Shown here: piece after piece, positions 13,001 to 25,000 of the stretch
Layout: every line of letters begins with the position of its first letter
Numbering within the stretch: position 1 is the first letter of the stretch
NCBI GenBank assembly: GCA_001247695.2
Contig: LGRX02033384.1
Location: 23,407-87,406, forward strand
Length of the DNA stretch: 64,000 nt
Direction of reading: 5' to 3'
Origin: Cymbomonas tetramitiformis
Lineage: Eukaryota > Chlorophyta > Pyramimonadophyceae > Pyramimonadales > Pyramimonadaceae
Notes under the pieces: generated by a model
Database searches by the model: none
Seen by the model: only the letters and a program-made list of their open reading frames with translations
What the model was told of the DNA's origin: nothing
Position numbers and translations under genes: made by a program

Positions 13001-16000
13001 GACCGGAGTAACACATAAACGGAATGTGTACGCTTGTATTGCCTTGTCTCCTCTTCCTGGTGTATTATGCGACAAATAATCAACATCTTGATAATAGTAC
13101 ACAAAAATAAGCACATGAATCGATACAAAATGGATGAGGTACACAACGATTATATGGCTAAATGCAATACCTGGACATGTCCTGAAAGCATCCCACGCAT
13201 GACACGTACCGGACAGCAAATATCGGGACATTATTGTCGGGATACGAGTCGTGATCCCCGTTGCGGTTCTATCGCGACAGTGCCCTGAGACGACTCCAAC
13301 TCGAGAATTCCAGCATGGCATGCATACGTGGCGAGGGTTCACACATGTTACAGTCTGTGCTATGTTTAAGTTATGATATAGTAAGTCTCAGTTTATGCAA
13401 GACAACCACAAGTTAAACTGTATGCTATATGAACATAAGAATTGATTGTTTTGGCATAGCTCAGAATAGTTTCGTTTCCTGCCTGGAACTTGTCAGTGAG
13501 AAATAATGAATCACTGTGTGGGCCCGGTTACCACATATAGTCCTACTTATTAATTTATAAAAAAAAAGTCAAAGATACTCGCAAGATACTGTGTAGCATC
13601 TGTTGTTTTCAGTATACTGACCTATACTGGACACAACATAACTTTGCATACACATTCTAATTAGTGATAGAAACAACATGTTTTTTGCGCAAGCAACATC
13701 CGTCCAGTGATCAGGATGCCGGACGGTCATTGTGAGGGGGGGTAATGGGCGTGAGTCGAGCCAGCCATCTCGACTCACGCTCAGCAGGGACGCATACTGC
13801 ACGGATGCGCGTATCACATATATTGCATACGCATCTGCAACATATTTTTAGCATCTCACAGTGCGCTGTTACCTCTAGCGGAAACGCGGATGGCAACCGC
13901 GTCCATGTTGACATATGTGTTTCCGCTAGGGTTTCCTCCCTCATTCGCGCTCTTGCCTGCGAGCGAGTATGCGCATCGCATGAGGGGAGCGCTAGCAAAA
14001 ATAGTGTTTTGTATGCGTTATCTTACCGGAATAAATTGCACAGACAGAACGGTCAGCCACACATCTCGCAGTGGGCTGACGCGTTCATTTGGGTAAAGCG
14101 GGCGGAATTTCGGGATTGTGAAACCGCCAAAAGATGTGATATATGTTATCATCCTAGGCAAAACGGGTACCAACACACTCAGTATGAATATGTTATAATA
14201 ATATTTTATAGCAACAGGGTTCTTAGATTAATACATAATCTTAGAGATATTTACTTCACTGGGCGGGGCACGTTGTCAGGGGGGAGCGTTCCGGCTTAAC
14301 TTAAAATTGTACATTTGACAAATTACAATTAAGCAAGGAGACTGTACAAAACGACAATCTATTGCAAAAAGCAACAGAGGTCAGACCCAACGCAAAAAGC
14401 CACCGATTATGTGACTGTGACACGCAGGATCAAACAAAGATATTATACAATTTTTATTGAACGGTGCAGATGGATTAATTTAAGTCCAAGGATTATGGGG
14501 ATGTGGGGCATGCGTGGGGTCTGCCACGTCATAACTTTAGGATGAGACGCAATTTTCATGAGCAAGATCTTTACTGCATCTTTATATTCGTCATTCCCTG
14601 CATCACGGCCAGATTATTGGTTTAAAATTATGCAACAGTTTTTCATTGGTTCAGTCGAGTGACAAGGCAGTTTTTCTCGACAGAGGTCGCGGTAGCTTAT
14701 GGGGTCCGTTTAGGGGAACGTATCGCGATACGAACGGAATACGAATGAGAATAGAAGAGAGACGACATTCCGAATCTAGCCCGAAACCTCTCAACACCCC
14801 GTCATTGAGAGTTTCCGCGAAATCGAAAATTGGCCATAGGATGGTTGCGTATTGATTGGCAAGAGGCATGACGACCACGCGCAAGTTCAGCTTCGAAAGG
14901 GCGCGCGTTATCAAAACAACTGCCTACATGCATGTGTTCATAATGCGGCATGTGTTATGCGTGTACGAATAGTTATGTGGCGCATGCTACTATTATATGA
15001 GCGGCCTTCGCTCATAACTACAGTATGTGTGTTTCACACTGTGAATTGCTTCATGTGTAGCCTTGTATGCCCCATCCCGCAGGGACACACGTCGTGATTA
15101 TCACGGTCTGATTTAACTATCGGATGCCTCTCTTGCTTGGTACAAATTGCACAATGTGTGGTGTTCAGCCAGAGTGAATATTATCATTGGCAAGAGGTAT
15201 GACGTGTTGCAATAAATGTTGATAATCAGCCATGCTTAACCACAACACACCACGTGTCGTGCATGCCAAACACAGAGACATATGGCCTGCAACACATGCA
15301 TATGTGTACTAAGTGTATTCGATGTGGTGGTGTTTTTAGAGTGATATAATATGTGTACTAATGAATTAATCTAATTACTAGCACCAGTGTCCAATATTGA
15401 TGAAAGAAATGGTAACATGCATGCACACTTACAGAATGCTGAAAAGTATGGTTGGTTGGTGGCTTTATTTAGGGGTCATACGGGGCAGCAATGCAGCTTT
15501 AATTCTGATGTGAATACATGCATGCGGTTGTGTACATGTAACAAACATACAACGGCACATTTGATACACATATATCAGGTAATCTCAATGATACCAGCCA
15601 AATCACCGATCACGCTAAGGCCAACTTTCCTGTCGAAGAAAGCTTCAAATGGTACAGCATTTTATTGCACGGCACTGCATCGATTTCCAACTCTGTTTGA
15701 TTTTACTACATGGTACTAGTGAGCCGTGGTGGTAAAAGCCCCAACGACCTGAAAGGTGTGTGTGTTTTGCCGTTTGTTTTATACATTTTTATCTCTTCAT
15801 GATTATTTCTTCTCTAATTCAAGGTAACGTTTGCGTGAAGGCCTTTTCTGCAAAAACTTTGGAAAATATTTTCATTTGCCAATTAGATCCCCCAAAGCAA
15901 TATGAACATGTTATATGCCAAATTATATGTCAAATTATATTTGCCAAATAGATCCCCCAAAGCAATATGAACATAAGTTGGCTACGTTTTATTCGGAGAT

Positions 16001-19000
16001 TCTTTGCGGTTCTCTTTGAGGATTTTTTGTGAAGCTGGCAGAGTTCGATGAAAAGGACGCGAGAATTGTGGTAACACTAGTGGGGAGACGTACGAATGGC
16101 AGTGAGCAGTTGGAAACAGTGGGCACGTAGAGGGGACATAGTTAGATTGTATTGTTCGTGCCGTTTGGGAAACGTGATTGATAGCACGCATACAATTACT
16201 ATGGACAGACATGAATGACATGGGCTAAGAACGTGGAATCTCTGTCTCGTTACATGGTTAAGTGGAGAAACTTACTGGTGATATTTTAAACATAGCACTG
16301 TTTGCCAGTGTATCCACGCCACTCTTTCGAGGTGGTCGACGCGGCATTGAGTATTGAGAAGAAGGGGCTCGAAAGAGGTACCAGCTCGCGAGTTACTGTG
16401 GTTGCATACGCCTGGATGCGTTTGTTGAGACCGCAGTTTGTGGGACTGGCATATCGAAGGGAGTGAGGCACGCCGGGCGCGGCAACGGAATTTCTTTGCG
16501 CAGTCTTGCAGTAGCGAGCACGATTGAGGTTTCAGTTTGTTGGTATTCCGTTTGGAGACGTTTTGAGACCGAGCAGGCCCTTGATTTGCTGGGGATGGTT
16601 TTTATAGTTAGGGTTTGAGCTGTTTTTTACTGTTCACTTTCGTTGGTACGTCATTTGACTATCTGGAGGACGTGACTGCCGTGACGCATTTTTTTTACAT
16701 TGCTGTTGGGACGACGACAACGACGCTTGGGCTCGGGAGACTGGGGGTCGACAACTGGGAATGGTGGAGAGGACTGGAGCGTCAAGAGCGTCAAGAGCGA
16801 AGACGTCGTCGGCTGAAGTAATTCCAGAATCACGCCGGTGGTGAAGCATGAATTGCTTCTGGGATTACTGAGGTATCGTTGTGTTATCGACAGGTAAAAA
16901 CATCGTGACGTTTACTTATTTGTGATTTTGTTTGCTGGTTATTTTCCGCTTCACTGCCGGCAATCTATAGCTTCCCTTGATGTGACGGCTGGCGTCAATA
17001 TATGGAAGACTTGCGGTGAGGTGACAAAGACAATCGAGGCAGAGAAATAAAGTAAGTTGGCTACGTTTTATTCGGAGATTCTTTGCGGTTTTCTTTGAGG
17101 ATTTTTTGTGAAGCTGGCAGAGTTCGATGAAAAGGACGCGAGAATTGTGGTAACACTAGTGGGGAGACGTACGAATGGCAGTGAGCAGTTGGAAACAGTG
17201 GGCACGTAGAGGGGACATAGTTAGATTGTATGATCCGTGCCGCTTGCAAAACGTGATTGGTATCACGCATACAATTACTATGGACAGACATGAATGACAT
17301 GGGCTAAGAACGTGGAATCTCTATCTCGTTATATGGTTAAGTGGAGAAACTTACTGGTGATATTTTAAACATAGCACTCCAGACGGACTCTGTGAATTCA
17401 AGTGTTTCTTGAAGCGAAAACAGGTAAGGTAGTGTTTCCCCCGCAAAAGGTATCATTAGCTGAAATATGGTAGGCCAGGGTTGATTTTTAATTAGCTAAT
17501 GATACTTTATCTCCGTACACTGACAGCATGACAGCCTTAGCGCGGGCAAAAGTGTCATTAGCTAAAAATGCCTGCCAGGCTCGTCATTGTGGGGGACATG
17601 ACTCCCCGAGCCCGCCATTGTTGAGGACACGGCTCCCCGAGCCCGTCATTGTTGAGGACACGGCTCCCCGAGCCCGTCATTGTTGAGGACACGGCTCCCC
17701 GAGCCCGTCATTGCTGAGGACACGGCTCCCCGAGCCCGTCATTGCTGAGGACACGGCTCCCCGAGCCCGTCATTGTTGAGGAGCCACTACTAAACTGATT
17801 CAATTCCGGGCTTTAAGCCCCTTAATCAGTTCAATTGAGGGCTCTGTACCCCAAAATCGATTCGATTCTGTGCGTTGAGTGAAGAAACCAATTCGATTGC
17901 AGGTTTTGAAGACACGAGCTGATTTGATCGACAACGCCCGCCGCAGGCTGTCCTCACCCTACACCCGCTTCGGGTGGTGTGTTTGTGTCTGGTGGTGTGG
18001 ATGAGCCGCAGGAGTACGCAGACACCGACGATGAGGAGGACTTGTGATATACTTGCCCTCACATGAGTACGGGGGAGCGCGTAGTGTGCAATGCATGCGG
18101 CGGTTACTACTTCTTCATTGTCTCACACAGCACTGATGATGGAGAAGTTATGGCCGATACAATTCGACAATTTCCCATGCTTCACCATACTTAAGCACAT
18201 ACTAAAATTGCTCAAATCTCGAGATCTAGAATCTGAAAAGTTTGTGCAAAAAAAGCCTTTGCGCAAACGTTACCTTGAATTGTTGTATGTTATATATGGC
18301 CAAATATATTTCTTCAATACCCACGATAATGTCGTCTTTATTGAACGGATGAGTACTTGAATTTTCGATCGATTGATCTGAAACTTCATCGTCGTGTAGG
18401 CCATCAGTGTGGCAACACGTAAAAAGTGATATCAATGACTTATCGATAGCCTTATCACCTTTATAGCGTCTATGTGTTGACCGCCTTCATGTCACTCTTT
18501 GCGCACCGTTTATTTTAAGTGATCGACCAGGTTTGGCCATACATATATGTAATTGCACAACTAGAGCCCCAAGTTCTGGACAGACTTGTGTCATTGTACT
18601 AAGTGCATGATGCTATATATATATATATATACATATTGGAATTATGTAAATCTATCCCCCACGGTGGATGTTACCGTCCTGAAGTGTCCCAGGGCCTACT
18701 TTTGTAGGTGCCATTGTGTTAGTGTTGCGATCCGATCGCTGCACAACAAGGTGTATTCAGAACATATTGGAATTATGTAAATCATTATGAGGCCACGTCA
18801 CGACGTTTCCAACAAGGTCTGGCGCATGCTCGTAAACGGGATCGTATGTTTCGTTTGCTTAAGGCGCGTATCAAGTCATTCAAATAATGGACAGTGTTTC
18901 TCATTTCATATGATATGGTTTAATATCCTCTTATACAGCTTTATGTATTGCTTTTGTTCCAACATTATTCTCGTTGATTTGCATATTCGAAGCGTGAGGG

Positions 19001-22000
19001 CAAAACTCCTTTCAATATTGGGCATTTCTGTCATGTTACCATACATCCCTTTTCTTATATATATGGTTATGGATTTGCTGAATTACATGCTACATGCTCG
19101 TTGTATTGCTCAACCCACTCCGGATTCCTTTGGATGGGGGGTTTTGGGCAAAATTGATTTATCATTTTAGCTACTGTGTGTATATATTTTGTATTTAATT
19201 TTTAATTACGGATGGTATTTACTTTGTCGTCATAAGTTGTTCTACATTTATTATGTATGACAACAAGGTGTATTCAGAATGTATGCATATGACGGTTGCC
19301 GTATGATTTATGACTTTATCACGGCTTTTCTTCATGATGATTTTGATACCTCCGATTATTTCTCACATGGTGCTTTCTCATGAAGGCTTCGGCATGTGGC
19401 TTGCAATTCATTTTCAAAGAGTTTCGTAAGCGTACGCTCAGCAAGTGCTGAGCGAGTATGCATCTTTGTTGATTAATTCATAACATATTATATATTTATA
19501 GTATTCACTCTGGCTTACCACCACCCATTGTGGTTACCACCACGCAATTCATAACATATTATATATTCAAGACAAGGATTGCCTTGTAGTTTGGCAACGC
19601 CCTTTGGTGTGTGACAGATTAGAAACGACGATCGCTCTTAATTGGAAGATGCGCTTTGAATTGGAAGATTTTTTGAAGGTCATTGTTTTGATGTTTTTTA
19701 CATTATTTTAAACATTGATATCATGCCCAAAAAATAGGGTGGTTATAATTTTGGAAGTTTTTCTCATCGTACGAGGCGGGGTTTTCAGAATTCTTACGAT
19801 CGCACTAGTCACATCACTAGTGCGATCTGACTTCGCACTAGTCACGCGACTAGTGCGGACTCAAGCGACACACGGCCGTACAGGGCACCCGGCGATGAAC
19901 CAACGACATTCCGGTCACTCATGATCATTTTGGAAGCATTTCAAACCAAAAACAAAAAAATAAAAAATTTGGAAGGAGTGACTTCTTCCAATTCAGAGCG
20001 TTCGTCGTTTAGAGGTGTGCCCACATATCATTAGTCTTGAGATTATCGAAACACTTTCCTGCCCTATATATAGTTGGGCGCATATAAGTTTCCCCCCCAC
20101 GGTGGATGTTACTGTCCTGAAGTGTCCCAGGGCCTACTTTTGTAGGTGCCCTTGTGTTAGTGTTGCGATCCGATCGCTGCACAACAAGGTGTATTCAGAA
20201 CATATTGGAACTATGAGAATTCAACTGCCGTATCACAGATGTTATTATAATGCCACAAGGGTCTCGGCCGGGTCCATCCAGCACAAGAGGCAGCACTATT
20301 TGACTATTGATGTTTAATGAGTGCGTGCATCATAAGTAAAATTATTCTGACATAATATGCACGGCATGCTCTATATGGTTACGTCAATCCGAGGTTTCAT
20401 ATATTACTGTTATTTCGCTGTCTGTCAAATGGCTACTGCCCGACGGTCCGGTCCTATGACAAGGACCGTAGTGAATTCGGGCTAGCAAGTGCGTTTTTTA
20501 GATATACTTGATATATGAGTGCTTGGGCATCACTTTTAGGTGTCAAAGAATTTATCTTGAACGTGGGTTGGGCGGTATACTCGATTTGGGCATCTGGGGA
20601 GATGGTGGAACTAGTGGGGGTAGCATCGCTTGAAATTAATTAAATTGACCGGTCCTATCACAAGGACCAGAAAGGGCGGAGCTTCGTTCACTCATCAAAT
20701 GGCTTTAGAATGCGTATAGCGCCCAAACCTAACATATTTGGGACCTGTTTATGATATATATAATTAGCGCTACCTTGGAAACCCATAATATGCCCGCAAA
20801 TATAGCTCACTAAGTCCACACATAGAAGAAATATGAGAATTCCTGAAAATCGGTGATAAAAAACCCCGCACCTCTTTAACTTTGCCGATGCATACAAGTC
20901 ATATCAGCCCGTCTTTCAGTTATGTAAAGCGTTCAAAAATTCATCATGTATATCTGGAATAAGACTTTTACGTGCAGGATGAAAATTCTAGTATATCCTC
21001 ACTCGTATTTGCACATCAAGGGCAGATTCCCTTCTAGAAATAAGGTGTGAAATTTAGCAAAAAGATAGGGTTTCAACCCCAAACCCAAACTTCAAGGTGT
21101 ATATATGAACCAATATGTATCGAAAACGTGCACAATCTTTTGCGCATGATTGGATATTATGTTAGGGTTCAAATTGGTAGGTTGACAAGCTTGTCAGACG
21201 CCAAATTCGATTGGATAAAAATTATGAAAAGATCAGAGGTATTTATCACCGTCCTTCAAGAGTTGCAACCCAAAAATGGTAGGGTGCCTTGTACAAATGC
21301 ATTGGATATATGCATTATATGACGATGTAAGGTACGTGGCGCATATTGGCACTAAGTTTAGGTCCTAAGGGTACTACGATACGGAAGATAGGGTCTCCGA
21401 CCGTCAAGAGAACGCCCCAAAAATTTCCGAAGCTCCGGTCCTTGTGATAGGACCGAGCGCGATTTCCGGTCCTATGACAAGGACCGTCGGGCTGTAGCCA
21501 CAAAATACCACTTGCACTGTCAAAATAGCACGCATCATTACACATTGTTATATGTATCAATGATGTGCAATTATTGCAATGTATGATTGTGTAGAATGCT
21601 ACAATTGAATATGTGTGTGTGTGTGCGTGCATGTACGTGTGCATGTGTGTGTGCATGTGTGTGTATCGTGTATGGCGTCGTGGTATTCATCACTCTGGCT
21701 TACCGTATTCAATCTAGCTCACCACCTCACAGTGTGCAATTTGTACCAAGCAACAGAGGCATCTGATAATCAAATCAGACTGTAATAATCACAACCTGTG
21801 TCCTGGCGCGGCGGGGCATAAAAGGCTACACACAAAGCTGCTCATGTGAAACACGCATAGGTATTAGCAAAGGTCGCTTCATCGCGGTCGGTGAATGTAT
21901 AATAAAATACATCAATATCTTATTTAGATTAGTATCATGCATCACGAGATGTTCTACGCATATAGTAAATGGCGTGTTATTATATACACCCTGCCACGCC

Positions 22001-25000
22001 ACTAACGGGAACGCAACATGGCGTGTTATGAATGCATGCTAACATGCATGTGGGCGACATCAGTCAATTTGACAATGCGTCCTCTCAATAAACAATTATT
22101 GATGTAGCACTTGCTTGTGCGTGATACATAGGAACATATATTTCATTGTGTGCATATACTACGATTGCAATAGTCAGGCAATAGTCGTAATATTAATCAC
22201 GTACAAACAGATCGCTGCTGTATTATTTTGTGATAGGTTGATTATATCTGTGTCCTAAGCTGGAGCTTTGTATCCAACTGAGCTTTGGATCCAGCGCTTG
22301 CTTGTTGACACACGGTTGATACTGGGTTGTATGCATTGACAGAAGGATATATATAGCTAAGGCCATTCAAAAACATTGCATCATGTGGTACCATATATTG
22401 CAAATGTGCCGTTAAGTACAGTACAGTATTACGACTCCGACTGGTAATGACGCAACATGGTACATCACACGGCGTTCATGTTTGCTCAGTCGGTTAAAAT
22501 AACGGCAAATTATGTTGTATGGTGTACTGAAAATCAACCCTGACTTACCACAACGCACTTACCGCATGTGCCAAACTCAGAGGCATCCGATAGTAGACAC
22601 GGACCGCGCCTTGATACGCGACGCTTCTCCCGGCGCGAACGGGGCATACAAGGCTACACTGGAAATTCACGACAGTGAAAATACACAAAATGTTTTATAG
22701 TTATTAGATATCGAACACTTATGTGTAATATCGAATGCCTCTGTTGCTTGGCACATGCCAGTCGCTTTGTGGTAAGCCAGAGTGTAATTAAAACTATCGA
22801 ACACTTATGTTGTATGGTGTATGCATTTATGATATTTTGTGTTGGGTGTGCTAGGGTCGGTGGGGTTTTGGGGTGTTGTATGTACCCGGTTGCTGGTGCC
22901 CAGTCGGAGGCTCGCTTGCTATATGAGCCAGCACATATCCTGATATGTGGGACACAATATGTATCATTGTTCAGAGGACATATTTGTAACACCACATACT
23001 GTACAATTATTCAAAGCTCGCTCCAGTTATCATTCAAGCCGTGAAGCAAGGAGAGTAGCCCAGTGAGCTTCAGTGATTCGTCGTTATTCAAATGAATTAC
23101 TCAGACGCATACATGTCAACACGATAACGATTGATGGAAATCCGTATCTTAACCAGCGTATACTATTGTAATTTGTGCATATATTTATTTGTGTCTCGGC
23201 ATATGAGTTCGGTGCAGTACTGCTAGTGTCACAGGAAATGTAGGTCATAAAATTGGAAGGCGTGCATCACACTGAGCACAGACTGCACAAATGTACAAAG
23301 AATCGTAACTATGTGTAGATGAAAGGGACCAATCACGCACCCAATGAAACTAACTAATACCGCAGTGGCACTGCATGATGGTAGGCTTGCAAACTTAGCT
23401 CCAGCATATCCACTATTGATGATGATATGCATGTAGTTATTATTCGTCGCCCATATGGCTAATTATGCCCATCACACAAACAGCGTTGTTTAGGTGATAA
23501 TCACTTCAGTAATAATCGTATTATGATCAATGAAACAAAACCACAGGTAATAGAATTCTAAATAATATACTGTATAATCTTATGGCAGCCCATAAGCGTT
23601 TCGTCTCAGCCACGAGACTCGTCAGTGAGCTTTCCTAAAAAGGATTTCTCCCTTGATCCCACTGTCACTTAACGCTCCTAACATGTCACGATTTCATTTT
23701 TTTTCAAGTAAACAGGCACCAAATCACTGTATGCTGCAAGGTGAAGTCGTCATGTTTGGTGACACACGGGCTGCAGGCGACATTCAAAAATAGCAAAGTG
23801 CCATCCCCGTACCATATATATAGCACACACTCCGACATTCATTGTGACACAGTAGGACCATCGATGCCTCAATCAAGGATTGATGCTGATGAATCCTTGC
23901 TTGACATATTATCACCATGCTTTATTTTGCAAAACGCGACTATATGTCACAGTCACTGCCGGCTATTCACTTGCATCATAGAAGGCCAACACCCCGTCTC
24001 CGTTGCATGTGTTTGAATAAGGCATGCAAGCAATCGCATGCCGTATATATACAGTGTAATAGTGTAGACATCAGCACATTTGCAACTTTGTCGGCACAGC
24101 ATCAGTAATATACCGGTATGCCGATTCACAATGCACCTACAATATTGTTCACTTAATGCCACTTATTATAGGACTCCTAATTTTTAACAAAGAGCAGGCA
24201 GTGCTTGCACCTTTCAACCACATATTCATTCATATATTGAAAGATATAGTGCACGTCTGCCCAAACTTTGCTCCTGAGGGGGGCAGCACAGGGCATTCGA
24301 TTACCCCTCTCTAGACTGATTTTGGGTTTTGAAGGGGTCCGCCCCGCCCCCGCCCAGACTCCGACTTTCGGTCGTGGGGGATTCGGTACCCCCCCCCAAG
24401 ACCTCGATATTTTTCTGTAGGAAAGTCCTAGGTACCGTCCATCGGTATTGTTATTTCTGATACCACCATCACGCGCGAAGCGGGCGGGAGGAGAATACCC
24501 CGCCCACGCGCGGATGGTACCACCATCACGCGTGTGGGACTGCCTGGTACGCTTCATGCCGCGGGTGCAGGGGAGGGAGTCGCGCGGGCTTGATAAGGGT
24601 CAGTGGGGTTGCACTCCCGCCATCATCTTATCATGGAAAAGCCCGTCGCAGGCGGTAAATCGGTTTCCCTCGTATTTGATGCAAGTTTGTGGGGATTTTG
24701 ATAGTGGTTGGAGGATATTTAACCCCCCGGTGTCAAACTTCAAGTGTTTGGGGATCACGACCCCCACATACCTTACTTTGCTTCCGTGGGGGTTCCGATC
24801 CCGAGTCCGTGTTTGGATCGTGGGGGTTGGCAACCCCATGGACTCGAAAATGTGTGTCCTGTGCTGCCTCTCCCCCCCTGAGGAGCAAAGTGTTGGAAGC
24901 CCATCCCAGTTGCTTTGTAGCAAGCCAGAGTGTAATTGAATATATATTGATCTAGTAGAGTAATTGAATTACAAAGAGACTAGGCTCCCTCAACATAAAG

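Noticed and set aside
16651..16849. ORFs between the 330 bp direct repeats as a gag or transposase
   Set aside because: Short, in overlapping frames, with no motif.
22529..22795. A 265 bp MITE with inverted ends
   Set aside because: The inverted ends carry separate target duplications (17 bp and 16 bp), so they are two opposed retroposon copies.
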